Assembly (NCBI GenBank): GCA_040878185.1
Contig: JBBDMS010000039.1
Coordinates: 1 to 64,000 of the forward strand
DNA: 64,000 nt
Origin: JAWXBK01 sp040878185
GTDB taxonomy: Bacteria > Pseudomonadota > Alphaproteobacteria > Dongiales > Dongiaceae
Reading direction: 5' to 3'
This document shows, piece after piece, positions 26,326 to 34,602 of this stretch. The translations under genes were made by a program, and so were the position numbers. A model generated the notes under the pieces. That model saw only the letters and a program-made list of their open reading frames with translations, was not told where the DNA came from and did no database searches. The first letter of the stretch is position 1. The number at the start of each line of letters is the position of its first letter.

Positions 26326-27231
26326 ATGCTGTTCAGAGTAATGACGCTGTCGGCAGTCCTTTCGCTGGGCCTGATCCCGTTTCCGCACGATCTTCAGGTG
26401 GCGGCCGAAGAGAGCCAAGGTTTTACCGCAATCGATGAGGAGGCCTACGTCCCCGATGGGCAACAGGCCCCCTGTTCCGAACGGTACGCCCGGCGAACGC
26501 CACTCGGCATTGCCGACATCGGTAGCGGCCGGTCGGTATCGGATGGGTTAAAGAAAATGCGGGCGTCCGATCTGTGGGGCATCGATGAGAACGTCCGCAT
26601 CGATACCCGCAACGGCAAGCATCCCGTCGTCATCGAGGTAACCTATCCCGAAGGTTCCTATGCGCCCGGTGCCGACGATGCGCCGCGCGGCGGCGCCGGC
26701 TTTCACGCCGAATTTCCGAATGCACCCGATGTCGAGACCGCATGCCTGCGCTATGCCGTTCGATTTCCGGCCGGTTTCGACTTCGTGAAAGGCGGCAAGC
26801 TCCCCGGCCTGTACGGGGGCACACCCCCTTCCGGCGGCGGCGACGTGACCGGCCAGAACGGCTTCTCGACCCGGTTCATGTGGCGCGAAGACGGCCAGGG
26901 CGAAGTCTATGCCTATATCGTCAACAAACCGGAAGACTACGGAACGTCGATCGGACGCGGCGCCTGGCAGTTTCCGACCGATCAATGGATCGTCCTGGAA
27001 CAGGAAGTCCTTCTTAACGATCCCGGGACCGCGAACGGCGTTCTGAATGTGTGGGTCGACGGGCGGCAAACCATCGAGCAGACCGACATCGTCTACCGGA
27101 CGACCGATTCCCTCAGCATCGACGGGTTGATGTTCAGCACCTTCTTCGGTGGCGGGGACGAATCCTGGGCAACGCCGAAAGACCAGACGATCGAGTTTGC
27201 CGACTTCGAGTTCTTCCTGCCCGAGCAATGA
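26326..27231 (+). CDS. Secreted polysaccharide-lyase-like protein (PL14-like)
   Basis: A 301-residue exported protein: hydrophobic N-terminus (about 1-25), then a beta-rich domain. The segment FDFVKGGKLPGLYGG followed by GFSTRFMWREDGQGEVYAY resembles polysaccharide lyase family 14, whose members cut alginate or beta-1,4-glucuronan. It has a GAGGAG ribosome-binding site, and lies 14 bp after the dehydrogenase and 4 bp before an AlgL-like lyase. Probable role is trimming or clearing polymer in the periplasm or outside. Family assignment is from recalled motif similarity and should be confirmed. Confidence 0.65.
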   Translation: MLFRVMTLSAVLSLGLIPFPHDLQVAAEESQGFTAIDEEAYVPDGQQAPCSERYARRTPLGIADIGSGRSVSDGLKKMRASDLWGIDENVRIDTRNGKHPVVIEVTYPEGSYAPGADDAPRGGAGFHAEFPNAPDVETACLRYAVRFPAGFDFVKGGKLPGLYGGTPPSGGGDVTGQNGFSTRFMWREDGQGEVYAYIVNKPEDYGTSIGRGAWQFPTDQWIVLEQEVLLNDPGTANGVLNVWVDGRQTIEQTDIVYRTTDSLSIDGLMFSTFFGGGDESWATPKDQTIEFADFEFFLPEQ

Positions 27232-27235
27232 GACG

Positions 27236-28621
27236 ATGACCCGCCTTGCCCGATTGGCTGCGCTCTGCCTCACCGCTTCTATCGTCGGTCTTTTGCCTGT
27301 GCCGGCGACAGGCACAACGCTGAGCGAGGTGCACGCGCATGACGACCCGACGGTCGTCGCAGGAGATCTGATGACACCGGAAGAGCGTCGGGCTCTCGAT
27401 CTGTCCGACTATGTCGTTACCGATCCCGACGCGTCGTATTTCGATGTGGTGGAACGCCGCCGCATGCTGATGGAGAGCACCGATCCCCTTCTCGGCGCCC
27501 AGGTCGAGAATCTGGGCCTCGGCGCGAGTTGCCGGCAGATCTTGAACTACCCGGTTCTGGCCGGGCGCATGAAGCTGCCGCCTTTCTACCAGTCGCCGGA
27601 CGAGTGGCGAAATGCGGCGGAGCCGTTCTTCACGTTCGAAGGATCGTTGTCGCGCCTCGCCGGGAGTTACGTGGCGACCGGCGATCCCTATTTCGCGGAC
27701 TGTATCGCCGACGTGCTTCGCAAATGGAGCGACTCCGAAGCATTTCTCGGCATGACCGTTAAACAGGATCTGCCGCAAGCTTGGTTTGCGGCGGAATCGG
27801 CGCTGTTTGCCGCCGGTATGGCCTACTCTATCGCGCGGCCTTATATCACCCACGAACGCCCACAGGACGCACGGCTGATCGAGGCATGGCTGCGAACGGC
27901 GTCCCGAAAGCACATATCGGGTCAGGAGCTGGACGAGCTTTCCTGCTGCAACAATCATTTCTATCGTCGGGCACTGCATGCAACCGTCAACGGGATCGTC
28001 ACCGGCGACGATGCGCTGTTTCAATACGGCATCAGCGCGATCATCTCGGCGCTTTCAGAAATGAATGAGGATGGCGGCTTTCCGCGCGAGATCAGCCGCG
28101 GCACCCTGGCTGCTCACTACCAGAATTATGCGATGCTCTATCTCATAACGATCATGCAGCTCGCCGAGCGGCAGGGCTACGACCTGTTTCACATGAAGAT
28201 CAACGGCCGGAGCATCGAACTCGCCGCCCAGTATGCAATCCAGGCAATCCTCCACCCGCGTGCGCTGGAGGAGAATATCGATGCGTCCCAGCAGCTCACG
28301 TTCATCCAGGACGACCAATATTTTACCTGGATGGAAATATTTCTCGCACATTTCCGGTCCGAGGAAATCGAAGCATTTGTCCGGCAGCAGCGCCCGACCT
28401 TCAATCGAAGCGCCGGGGGATATGTCTCCCTCTACTTCTACAATCCGACCGAGGAAATCCTGGTCCCACACGCGATGTACATCGAAGGCGAGTATGTGAC
28501 GCGCCGAAAGAACTGTTCGCAGCATCCTGCCTGGTATGAGGACCGGAATACCCCATGGCGCATGGAATGCGAACGGCGGATGCGCCTCACCTATGTGGAT
28601 CTCGATCAGGATCCGGAATGA
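27236..28621 (+). CDS. Periplasmic alginate-lyase-like protein, PL5 (AlgL-like)
   Basis: A 461-residue exported protein with a signal peptide (about 1-26) and an alpha/alpha-toroid domain of the AlgL type. The catalytic-region CCNNHFYRRA (Asn239, Asn240, His241) corresponds to the NNHSY-type motif of PL5, and REISRGTLAAHYQNYAM to the later Arg/Tyr segment. AlgL degrades polymer stranded in the periplasm and is about 370 residues, so this protein is longer, partly at the N-terminus. Some PL5 enzymes act on polyglucuronate and hyaluronan as well as alginate, which would suit the UDP-glucuronate route here. Confidence 0.8.
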   Translation: MTRLARLAALCLTASIVGLLPVPATGTTLSEVHAHDDPTVVAGDLMTPEERRALDLSDYVVTDPDASYFDVVERRRMLMESTDPLLGAQVENLGLGASCRQILNYPVLAGRMKLPPFYQSPDEWRNAAEPFFTFEGSLSRLAGSYVATGDPYFADCIADVLRKWSDSEAFLGMTVKQDLPQAWFAAESALFAAGMAYSIARPYITHERPQDARLIEAWLRTASRKHISGQELDELSCCNNHFYRRALHATVNGIVTGDDALFQYGISAIISALSEMNEDGGFPREISRGTLAAHYQNYAMLYLITIMQLAERQGYDLFHMKINGRSIELAAQYAIQAILHPRALEENIDASQQLTFIQDDQYFTWMEIFLAHFRSEEIEAFVRQQRPTFNRSAGGYVSLYFYNPTEEILVPHAMYIEGEYVTRRKNCSQHPAWYEDRNTPWRMECERRMRLTYVDLDQDPE

Positions 28622-28637
28622 CATCGAGAGGCTGGAG

Positions 28638-31600
28638 ATGAACAGGAAAATCGCGTTAACACTCGGTATCGCCACCTTTTTGGGAGGCTGTAGCAGCGGC
28701 TATCACCAGCTCTCCGATCCGTTACGGGCAGAGTACAAGGATGCGCGTATCGAGACCGCTACCGGCAACTATGCCGCCGCCCTCGAAACCTATCAGGACC
28801 TTGCGGAAGACGGACATCCGGAGGGGCTCTACGAGATGGGCATGGCATATGCGTATGGCAGAGGCGTGCCGATCGATGCCCGGCGCGCGTCCGATTATTT
28901 CCAGCGCGCGATCGAGGTGTCGTCGCCACGGCGCGACCATGCCGAGTTCGAGCTCGGTCGCCTTTATTTCGAGGGTCTCGGCGTAACACGTGATTACGAA
29001 ATCGCACGAGCCTTGTTCGAACGCTCGATCAACCAGACGGCGGAGGTACAGCGCGATCCCACCCATCTGAGGGGACTCTATTATCTGGGCCGGATCTACG
29101 AGGAAGGCCTCGGCGTCACCGCCGATCTGCAACAGGCGGTGCGGTACTACGAAATGGCCGCAGCGCATCAGGTGCCGGACGACGACGTCTATTTCCGTCT
29201 GGCCTCGATGTATGAGGAAGGCCGCGGCGTCAGCCGCAACGCCCAACATGCCTTGGCCTATCGGGAGAGAGCGATCGGCGCCCTTCAGACCAGGGTCAAT
29301 AGCGGTGACAGCGCCGCGATGATGGAGTTCCACCGCCGCTACCGGGAGGGCGATGCGCTGCCGCAGGACGAAGCGGAAGCGCTTGCGTGGCTGAAGAAAG
29401 CGGCCGACGCCGGCGAGCCGCGCGCGCGGCGCGACTATGGCTGGATGTTGATACGCGGCGAACAGGTCGCGTCGGATCCGGCAACCGGATTGCAGATGCT
29501 TCAGGCCAGCGCCGATAGCGGCGACAGCTACGCGATGGCATTGCTGGCATCGGCCTATGCGGAGGGCATCGGCGTATCGCAGGATCCCGCGCGGGCGTTC
29601 GAGTGGCATAAGGCTGCCGCGGAACATGGCCAGCTCGGCTCGATGGTCGAGGTCGGCCGCGCCTATCTCGACGGCGAGACGGTCGCCATCGATCCGCCCG
29701 AAGGGATCGCCTGGCTGGAACAGGCTGCCGCGGAAGGACACACCGGTGCGCGTGTCACGCTGGGTGAGCTCTATTTGCGCGGCGGCGAAGGCATAGACCC
29801 GCAACCTGAAAAATCGATCGCGCTGCTGACCGCAGGCGCCGACGAGGGCGATCCCTACGCCATGGCGCTGCTCGGCGAGGCGTACCGGGATGGTAAGGGC
29901 GCTGAAATCGACGTCCCGCGTGCGCTCGCGCTCTATGAGCGGGCGGCGGAAGCCGGACGGACCGAAATCTACGACGATATCGGCGAGATTTATCTGACAG
30001 GCGCTGCCGGTGTACCGCGCGACGCGACGAAGGCCGCCGAGTGGATGGCCCGCGCCGCCGAGGCTGGCGATCCGCAGGCGCGTACTCGCTTGGCGATGGC
30101 ATACATGGACGGTAACGGCGTGCCGCAGGACGTCCAGGCGGCGCTTGCCCAGCTGCGCGCGAGTGCCGCACAGGGCGATGCCTATGCGATGAAGGTCCTC
30201 GGCGACGCATATCGCCAGGGGCTCGTCGTCCCTGCCGATCCTGTCGAGGCGTTCGCCTGGTATCGACAATCGGCCGAAGCCGGTCATCCGGTTGCGATGT
30301 CGGAACTCGCCGCTCTTTATGTTCACGGCGTCGGCGTCGAGCGCGACGAACAGACGGCGGAAAGCTGGATCGCCCGCGCGCTCGGGACTCGCGATTTCGA
30401 TGCGAGGGAAAAGGTCGGCGAACTCTATCTCGAGGGAACGTTCGGACCGGAACGCGCCCAGGAGGGCCTCCGGATTCTCGAGGAGGCGGCGAGCCAAGGT
30501 CATATCGGCGCACAGGCGGCGCTCGGCGCGGCCTATTTACGCGGGACCGGCACGTCGCCCGATCCGGGAACGGCCGAGTTGTGGCTCAAGAGTGCCGCCG
30601 AGGCCGGAAATCTGGGTGCCATGTCGATGCTCGGCCGGGCCTATCTCACCGGCGAGGGCATCGCTGCGAATCCCGGCGAGGGCATTCATTGGCTCGAGCA
30701 GGCGATCGATGCGGGCGACATGTCGGCACAGACCGCACTGGGTCACGCTTATCTCAATGGGCTGGGCGTTCCCGCCGATCAAAGCCGCGGCCTCCAACTT
30801 CTGCAGGCCAGCGCAGACAACGGTGACGCCAATGCGATGGCCTTGCTGGGTGATGCCTATCTCGCCGGCAGTGGCGTCGAGCATGACAGCGATATGGCCT
30901 TGTCCTGGTATCGCAAGGCGGCCGATGCCGGCGATCTCGGTGCCATGGTCGCGCTCGGTCGGTTCTATCTCGAAGGCGATGGCGTGGCGCGCGATACGAA
31001 CATGGCCGCGGAATGGCTCCATCGGGCGGTCGATCGCGGACATGCCGGCGCGATGGCGACGCTGGCCACCGCTTATCTGGATGGCTCGATCGCCGGCGGC
31101 AGCGCACAGACGGCGATCGAACTCGCGACACGCGCCGCACAGCAGGGCAATGCCTATGCCATGAGCGTGCTCGGCAGTGCTTATCTTCAGGGTAGAGGGG
31201 TTGAGCAGGATCCGGCGGCCGCGAAGCAATGGCTCACACAGGCAGTCGATCGCGGCGACCCCGGCGCCATGGCCACCTTAGGCGGCGCGCAGCTTTTCGG
31301 CGACGGTCTGCCGCAGGATGCCGCGGCGGGCGTGACACTCCTGCAGCGTGCGGTCGAGCAGGGTCATCCGCAGGCGGCAACCTTGCTCGGCGTTGCCTAT
31401 GTCGAAGGTACCGGTGTTCCGCGAGATACGACGAGAGGCCTGGAGCTTCTGGAGGAAAGCGCCGATGCCGGCCATCCGTTCGCGAAGGCTGTGCTCGGCC
31501 GCACCTATCTGCAGGGCGAGTTTGTCGAGCAGGACGTTTCGAAGGGAACGGCGTATCTGCTGGAGGCAGCCGAGGCCGGCCACACTGGCGCATTGTTGTC

Positions 31601-31787
31601 GCTCGCCCGCGCGTATCTGCGCATCAACGGCGCCGATGCGGATCATCGGACCGTCATTCACTGGATCGATACGGTGGTGCGGCAGAACAATCCCGAGACC
31701 ATCGCCGTTTTGGGCGATGCGCTGGAAAAGGCGCTCGAAGACCAGTCGATCGAACAGCGGCAGGATATCAGCCAGGCGGCGCCGTAA
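28638..31787 (+). CDS. Giant Sel1-repeat lipoprotein, AlgK-like
   Basis: A 1049-residue outer-membrane lipoprotein candidate. The lipobox LGGC (Cys at about residue 17) follows a short signal sequence; the rest is roughly two dozen Sel1-like TPR repeats of about 36 residues with AMALLGxAYxxGxGVxxD cores. AlgK, the scaffold joining the alginate porin to the periplasmic complex, has the same architecture but is about 475 residues, so this is more than twice as long. The ATG at 28638 follows GAGAGGCTGGAG. It ends the operon. The DNA repeats with the protein repeats but is well diverged, so it should be stable. AlgK role is inferred from architecture and neighbours. Confidence 0.8.
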   Translation: MNRKIALTLGIATFLGGCSSGYHQLSDPLRAEYKDARIETATGNYAAALETYQDLAEDGHPEGLYEMGMAYAYGRGVPIDARRASDYFQRAIEVSSPRRDHAEFELGRLYFEGLGVTRDYEIARALFERSINQTAEVQRDPTHLRGLYYLGRIYEEGLGVTADLQQAVRYYEMAAAHQVPDDDVYFRLASMYEEGRGVSRNAQHALAYRERAIGALQTRVNSGDSAAMMEFHRRYREGDALPQDEAEALAWLKKAADAGEPRARRDYGWMLIRGEQVASDPATGLQMLQASADSGDSYAMALLASAYAEGIGVSQDPARAFEWHKAAAEHGQLGSMVEVGRAYLDGETVAIDPPEGIAWLEQAAAEGHTGARVTLGELYLRGGEGIDPQPEKSIALLTAGADEGDPYAMALLGEAYRDGKGAEIDVPRALALYERAAEAGRTEIYDDIGEIYLTGAAGVPRDATKAAEWMARAAEAGDPQARTRLAMAYMDGNGVPQDVQAALAQLRASAAQGDAYAMKVLGDAYRQGLVVPADPVEAFAWYRQSAEAGHPVAMSELAALYVHGVGVERDEQTAESWIARALGTRDFDAREKVGELYLEGTFGPERAQEGLRILEEAASQGHIGAQAALGAAYLRGTGTSPDPGTAELWLKSAAEAGNLGAMSMLGRAYLTGEGIAANPGEGIHWLEQAIDAGDMSAQTALGHAYLNGLGVPADQSRGLQLLQASADNGDANAMALLGDAYLAGSGVEHDSDMALSWYRKAADAGDLGAMVALGRFYLEGDGVARDTNMAAEWLHRAVDRGHAGAMATLATAYLDGSIAGGSAQTAIELATRAAQQGNAYAMSVLGSAYLQGRGVEQDPAAAKQWLTQAVDRGDPGAMATLGGAQLFGDGLPQDAAAGVTLLQRAVEQGHPQAATLLGVAYVEGTGVPRDTTRGLELLEESADAGHPFAKAVLGRTYLQGEFVEQDVSKGTAYLLEAAEAGHTGALLSLARAYLRINGADADHRTVIHWIDTVVRQNNPETIAVLGDALEKALEDQSIEQRQDISQAAP

Positions 31788-31907
31788 GGCCAGCACAGCG
31801 CGTTCAGTGCATAACGAACGGGTAGTGGTGAGAGGGCCGCAAGGGTCCGGCTGAACGGCGCGCTTTGGCGCCTCCTGTCTCGGGCCGGGCAAATACAGGG
31901 GCTGGGT

Positions 31908-31938
31908 TTGACATAAAGATATCTTTATATTCTTATGT
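31908..31938 (+). promoter_or_regulatory. Promoter with SahR-like operator before ArsR-methyltransferase/metF
   Basis: TTGACA (31908-31913) looks like a -35 box and TCTTAT (31931-31936) a -10 box with 17-base spacing. Between them lies the 16-base perfect palindrome ATAAAGATATCTTTAT (31913-31928). An AAGATATCTT core is the kind of operator reported for ArsR-type methionine-cycle regulators, and the regulator gene starts just downstream, so autoregulation is likely. The flanking GACATAA/TTATGTC is also an inverted repeat. Confidence 0.65.
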
Positions 31939-31968
31939 CATACCGTGAATGCCAACGACGATAGTGCC

Positions 31969-32940
31969 ATGGACCAGTTGCTGGTTGCCCTTCGAGCAGC
32001 TGCGGAGCCGACGCGCCTGCGCCTCCTGGTGCTCTGCGCTCATATGGACCTGACGGTCACGCAGCTGGTCGAGATTCTCGGCCAGAGCCAGCCGCGGGTA
32101 TCGCGCCATCTCAAGCTCCTGTCGAGCGCAGGCCTGCTCGAACGGATTCGCGAAAGCGGCTGGGTCATTTACCGAATCGCCCAGGTCGGTCCCTTTGCCG
32201 AGCTGGCGCTGAGGCTTGTTGACGCCATCGATCATTCGGAACCGCAATTACAACAGGATCTCGAACGGCTGGACCTCGTACAGCGTGCGCGCGCCGAGGC
32301 CGCCCTGGAGTACTTCAATCGGAACGCCCCGCGCTGGGACCAGATCCGAAAGCTGCATGTCGACGAAGAAGTTGTCGAGCGGGCGCTGGTTGAAACCTTG
32401 CCCGCCGGACCGATCGATGACGTCCTCGATATCGGCACCGGAACCGGCCGCATCCTTGAGGTCGTAAGCGATCGGGCGAAGCGGGCGGTCGGTGTCGATC
32501 TTTCCCGCGAAATGCTCAACCTCGCACGCGCCAATCTTGAGAGGAAAAAGCTCCGCAATTGCCGTGTTCAGCTCGCTGACATGTATCGCCTACCCATGCC
32601 GAACGAATCGGTAGATGTCGTGACGATCCACCAGGTGCTGCATTTTGCATCGAAACCGGAGGATGTCATCGCCGAGGCATCCCGGGTCCTGCGTGAAAAC
32701 GGGCTGATCGCCTTGATCGATTTTGCCCCGCACAATCTTGAGGCCCTGCAAGCCGAGCACCAGCATATCTGGCTTGGCTTCGACGACGCCGATATCGCGC
32801 GCTGGGCAGATTCCGCCGGTCTTGAAAAAGATCGAACCGTCCGCATGAAAGGTTTCCAGCTGACAGTCTGCTTATGGACGCTGCGTCATCGATCTCGTCC
32901 GGCGGGAACTGGCCGCCGTGCGCATTCGAGGGTGCAGTAA
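31969..32940 (+). CDS. ArsR-family regulator fused to SAM-dependent methyltransferase
   Basis: A 323-residue two-domain protein. The N-terminal winged-helix ArsR domain (about 1-85) contains AAEPTRLRLLVL and QSQPRVSRHLKLL, the recognition helix. The C-terminal class I methyltransferase domain (about 125-300) has VLDIGTGTGRIL as the SAM-binding motif. Such fusions precede metF or metH in Alphaproteobacteria and probably sense S-adenosylmethionine or S-adenosylhomocysteine. The ATG at 31969 puts the HTH at the normal distance; a GTG at 31945 in frame lies only about 10 bases after the predicted -10 box and would give a nearly leaderless mRNA. It is followed by metF after 2 bp. Confidence 0.88.
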   Translation: MDQLLVALRAAAEPTRLRLLVLCAHMDLTVTQLVEILGQSQPRVSRHLKLLSSAGLLERIRESGWVIYRIAQVGPFAELALRLVDAIDHSEPQLQQDLERLDLVQRARAEAALEYFNRNAPRWDQIRKLHVDEEVVERALVETLPAGPIDDVLDIGTGTGRILEVVSDRAKRAVGVDLSREMLNLARANLERKKLRNCRVQLADMYRLPMPNESVDVVTIHQVLHFASKPEDVIAEASRVLRENGLIALIDFAPHNLEALQAEHQHIWLGFDDADIARWADSAGLEKDRTVRMKGFQLTVCLWTLRHRSRPAGTGRRAHSRVQ

Positions 32941-32942
32941 CG

Positions 32943-33872
32943 ATGACGATCGCGGGCCAGCACGAAACACCCACGGAGTCCAGGAACCGCGGTGAGTTCG
33001 ATGATCTTTCTTTGTCCTTCGAGCTCTTTCCGCCTCGAGCACCGAAAGCGGAAGGCCCTTTCTGGCAAGCTGTGACCGAACTGAAGGAGCTGTCTCCGCG
33101 CTTCGTCTCTGTGACGCATGGTGCGGGCGGCAGCGCACCCACCGCCACGCACGATATTGTCGTCCGGTTGCGGTGCGAATCCGGTGTGACCCCGGCTGCG
33201 CACATGACTTGCGCCGGGCAGACGAAGGCAGCCGTCCAAACACTTGCCCGCAGTTACTGGGATTCGGGAGTTCGCCACATCGTTGCGCTGCGTGGCGATG
33301 CGGCTCCCGATGGAGGCAGCTACGAGCCTCATCCGGATGGCTACACCTATGCCGCGGACCTGGTCGAAGAGCTGAGAAAGATTGCCGATTTCGACATCAG
33401 TGTCGCCGCCTATCCGGAGATGCATCCCGAGGCACTCGATGCATGGCACGATATTGACAATCTCAAGAGAAAGCTCGACGCCGGCGCTCAACGCGCCATT
33501 ACCCAGTTCTTCTTTGACCCGGAAACCTATTTGCGTTTTGTCGACCGGGCACGCGCCGCCGGCATCGATGCGCCCATCGTCCCCGGGATCATGCCGATTC
33601 TCGATTTCAAACAGATTTGTCGATTCGCCGAACGCTGCAATGCAAAAATTCCTGCGTGGCTGCACGCTTTGTTTGATGATCTGGATGACAATCCCGACAC
33701 CCGCCGGCTGGTTGCCGCCGTCGTCGCAGCAGAGCTCTGCCGGCAACTCTACCTACGCGGTGTTCGTGAATTTCATTTCTATACGCTCAACCGGTCGCAT
33801 CTGACATCGGCGATCTGTCGGATCCTGCGAAATCCGGTACTTCGAGACAGCGATGCGATGCGGGTACTGTGA
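32943..33872 (+). CDS. metF: Methylenetetrahydrofolate reductase
   Basis: A 309-residue MetF. It reduces 5,10-methylene-THF to 5-methyl-THF for methionine synthesis. Family motifs are LSFELFPPRAP (Glu in the folate site), FVSVTHGAGGSA, AHMTCAG, ALRGDAAPDGG, RAITQFFFD and HFYTLNR near the end. The ATG at 32943 is 2 bp after the regulator stop. The C-terminus (ICRILRNPVLRDSDAMRVL) departs from the usual family ending, and a recombinase remnant lies shortly after; metH, often next, is not in this window. The enzyme core looks intact. Confidence 0.93.
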   Translation: MTIAGQHETPTESRNRGEFDDLSLSFELFPPRAPKAEGPFWQAVTELKELSPRFVSVTHGAGGSAPTATHDIVVRLRCESGVTPAAHMTCAGQTKAAVQTLARSYWDSGVRHIVALRGDAAPDGGSYEPHPDGYTYAADLVEELRKIADFDISVAAYPEMHPEALDAWHDIDNLKRKLDAGAQRAITQFFFDPETYLRFVDRARAAGIDAPIVPGIMPILDFKQICRFAERCNAKIPAWLHALFDDLDDNPDTRRLVAAVVAAELCRQLYLRGVREFHFYTLNRSHLTSAICRILRNPVLRDSDAMRVL

Positions 33873-33886
33873 CGCCGCCTACCGAA

Positions 33887-33943
33887 CCGTTACAGGCTAC
33901 GCAGCAAAGCTCTTAAGCATCCGGCGATGCTAAGCCGTAACGG
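33887..33943. terminator. Nested hairpin after metF
   Basis: An inner stem CTTA-(A)-GCATC / GATGC-TAAG (33912-33934, one bulge, loop CGGC) is flanked by CCGTTAC / GTAACGG (33887-33893 and 33937-33943). It begins 15 bases after the metF stop. No T-run follows, so it may be a Rho-dependent end or stabiliser. Confidence 0.45.
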
Positions 33944-34094
33944 CATCGATTGGACGACGCACAACCAAACCTGCGATCGAGGCAAGACGATACAGCGCGA
34001 CCAGCCCCGCCAACGCCAGAATGTTGATTCCAAGAATGTAGAGGATGACCGGCCACGAGAAGGCTTCTTCGCTGCCGGGCAGCCAGCGGCACAT
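33930..34094 (-). CDS. Small single-membrane-segment ORF, uncertain
   Basis: A 54-residue frame reading MCRWLPGSEEAFSW, then a hydrophobic stretch (PVILYILGINILALAGLVALY, residues 15-35) and a basic tail. Hydrophobicity and base usage are suggestive of a real small membrane protein or fragment, but there is no ribosome-binding site and it lies in a disturbed region between metF and a broken recombinase. Not recognised. Confidence 0.2.
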   Translation of the reverse strand: MCRWLPGSEEAFSWPVILYILGINILALAGLVALYRLASIAGLVVRRPIDAVTA

Positions 34095-34513
34095 GGCGGA
34101 ACTGGAAGCCGACCTTAGGCGCCGGGAGCTCGAGGGCGTGACTCGTAAACTTGGGTCGTCTCGATGAACTGGAGCAACGCAAGACCGAACTGGAAGGAAT
34201 AGTAGCGGTTGCGCCATTGCCCGCATTGCGGCTGCATCCCAATCTTGCTGAGCTTTATCGCCAGAAGGTCACGAACCTACGGGCCACCCTCTCCGACGAG
34301 TCGACGCGCGCCGAAGCTCTCGAAATCCTGCGAGGGCTGATCGAGCGGGTGACAGTGATGGAGATGGCAGACGGCGGCTTCGAGATCGAGATTATTGGCG
34401 AGATAGCCCATATGATGGCGATTACAGCCGAAACCAGGCAAACGAAAGCCGCCACCCAAAGGGAGGCGGCTGCTTCGGCTTCGTTCGCGCGTTCCGCGCA
34501 TAACGAACAATAG
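34093..34513 (+). pseudogene. Serine recombinase C-terminal remnant, frameshifted
   Basis: Only the coiled-coil C-terminal part of a large site-specific recombinase is readable. One frame gives AELEADLRRRELEGVTRKLG (from 34093), and after about 34150 another gives RLDELEQRKTELEGI and on to EILRGLIERVTVMEMADGGFEIEIIGE, ending at 34513. The break near 34145-34150 looks like a 1-base indel. The catalytic resolvase domain is missing. It is a scar of an old mobile element inserted after metF. Confidence 0.7.
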
Positions 34514-34602
34514 TCCGGTTTCCGTAATCGAAGTGATGCTCTGAAAAGACGCAACCTGGGATCATTTCAGCGGGCAATGTACCTGGTTCGCGAGACGAGT
34601 GC

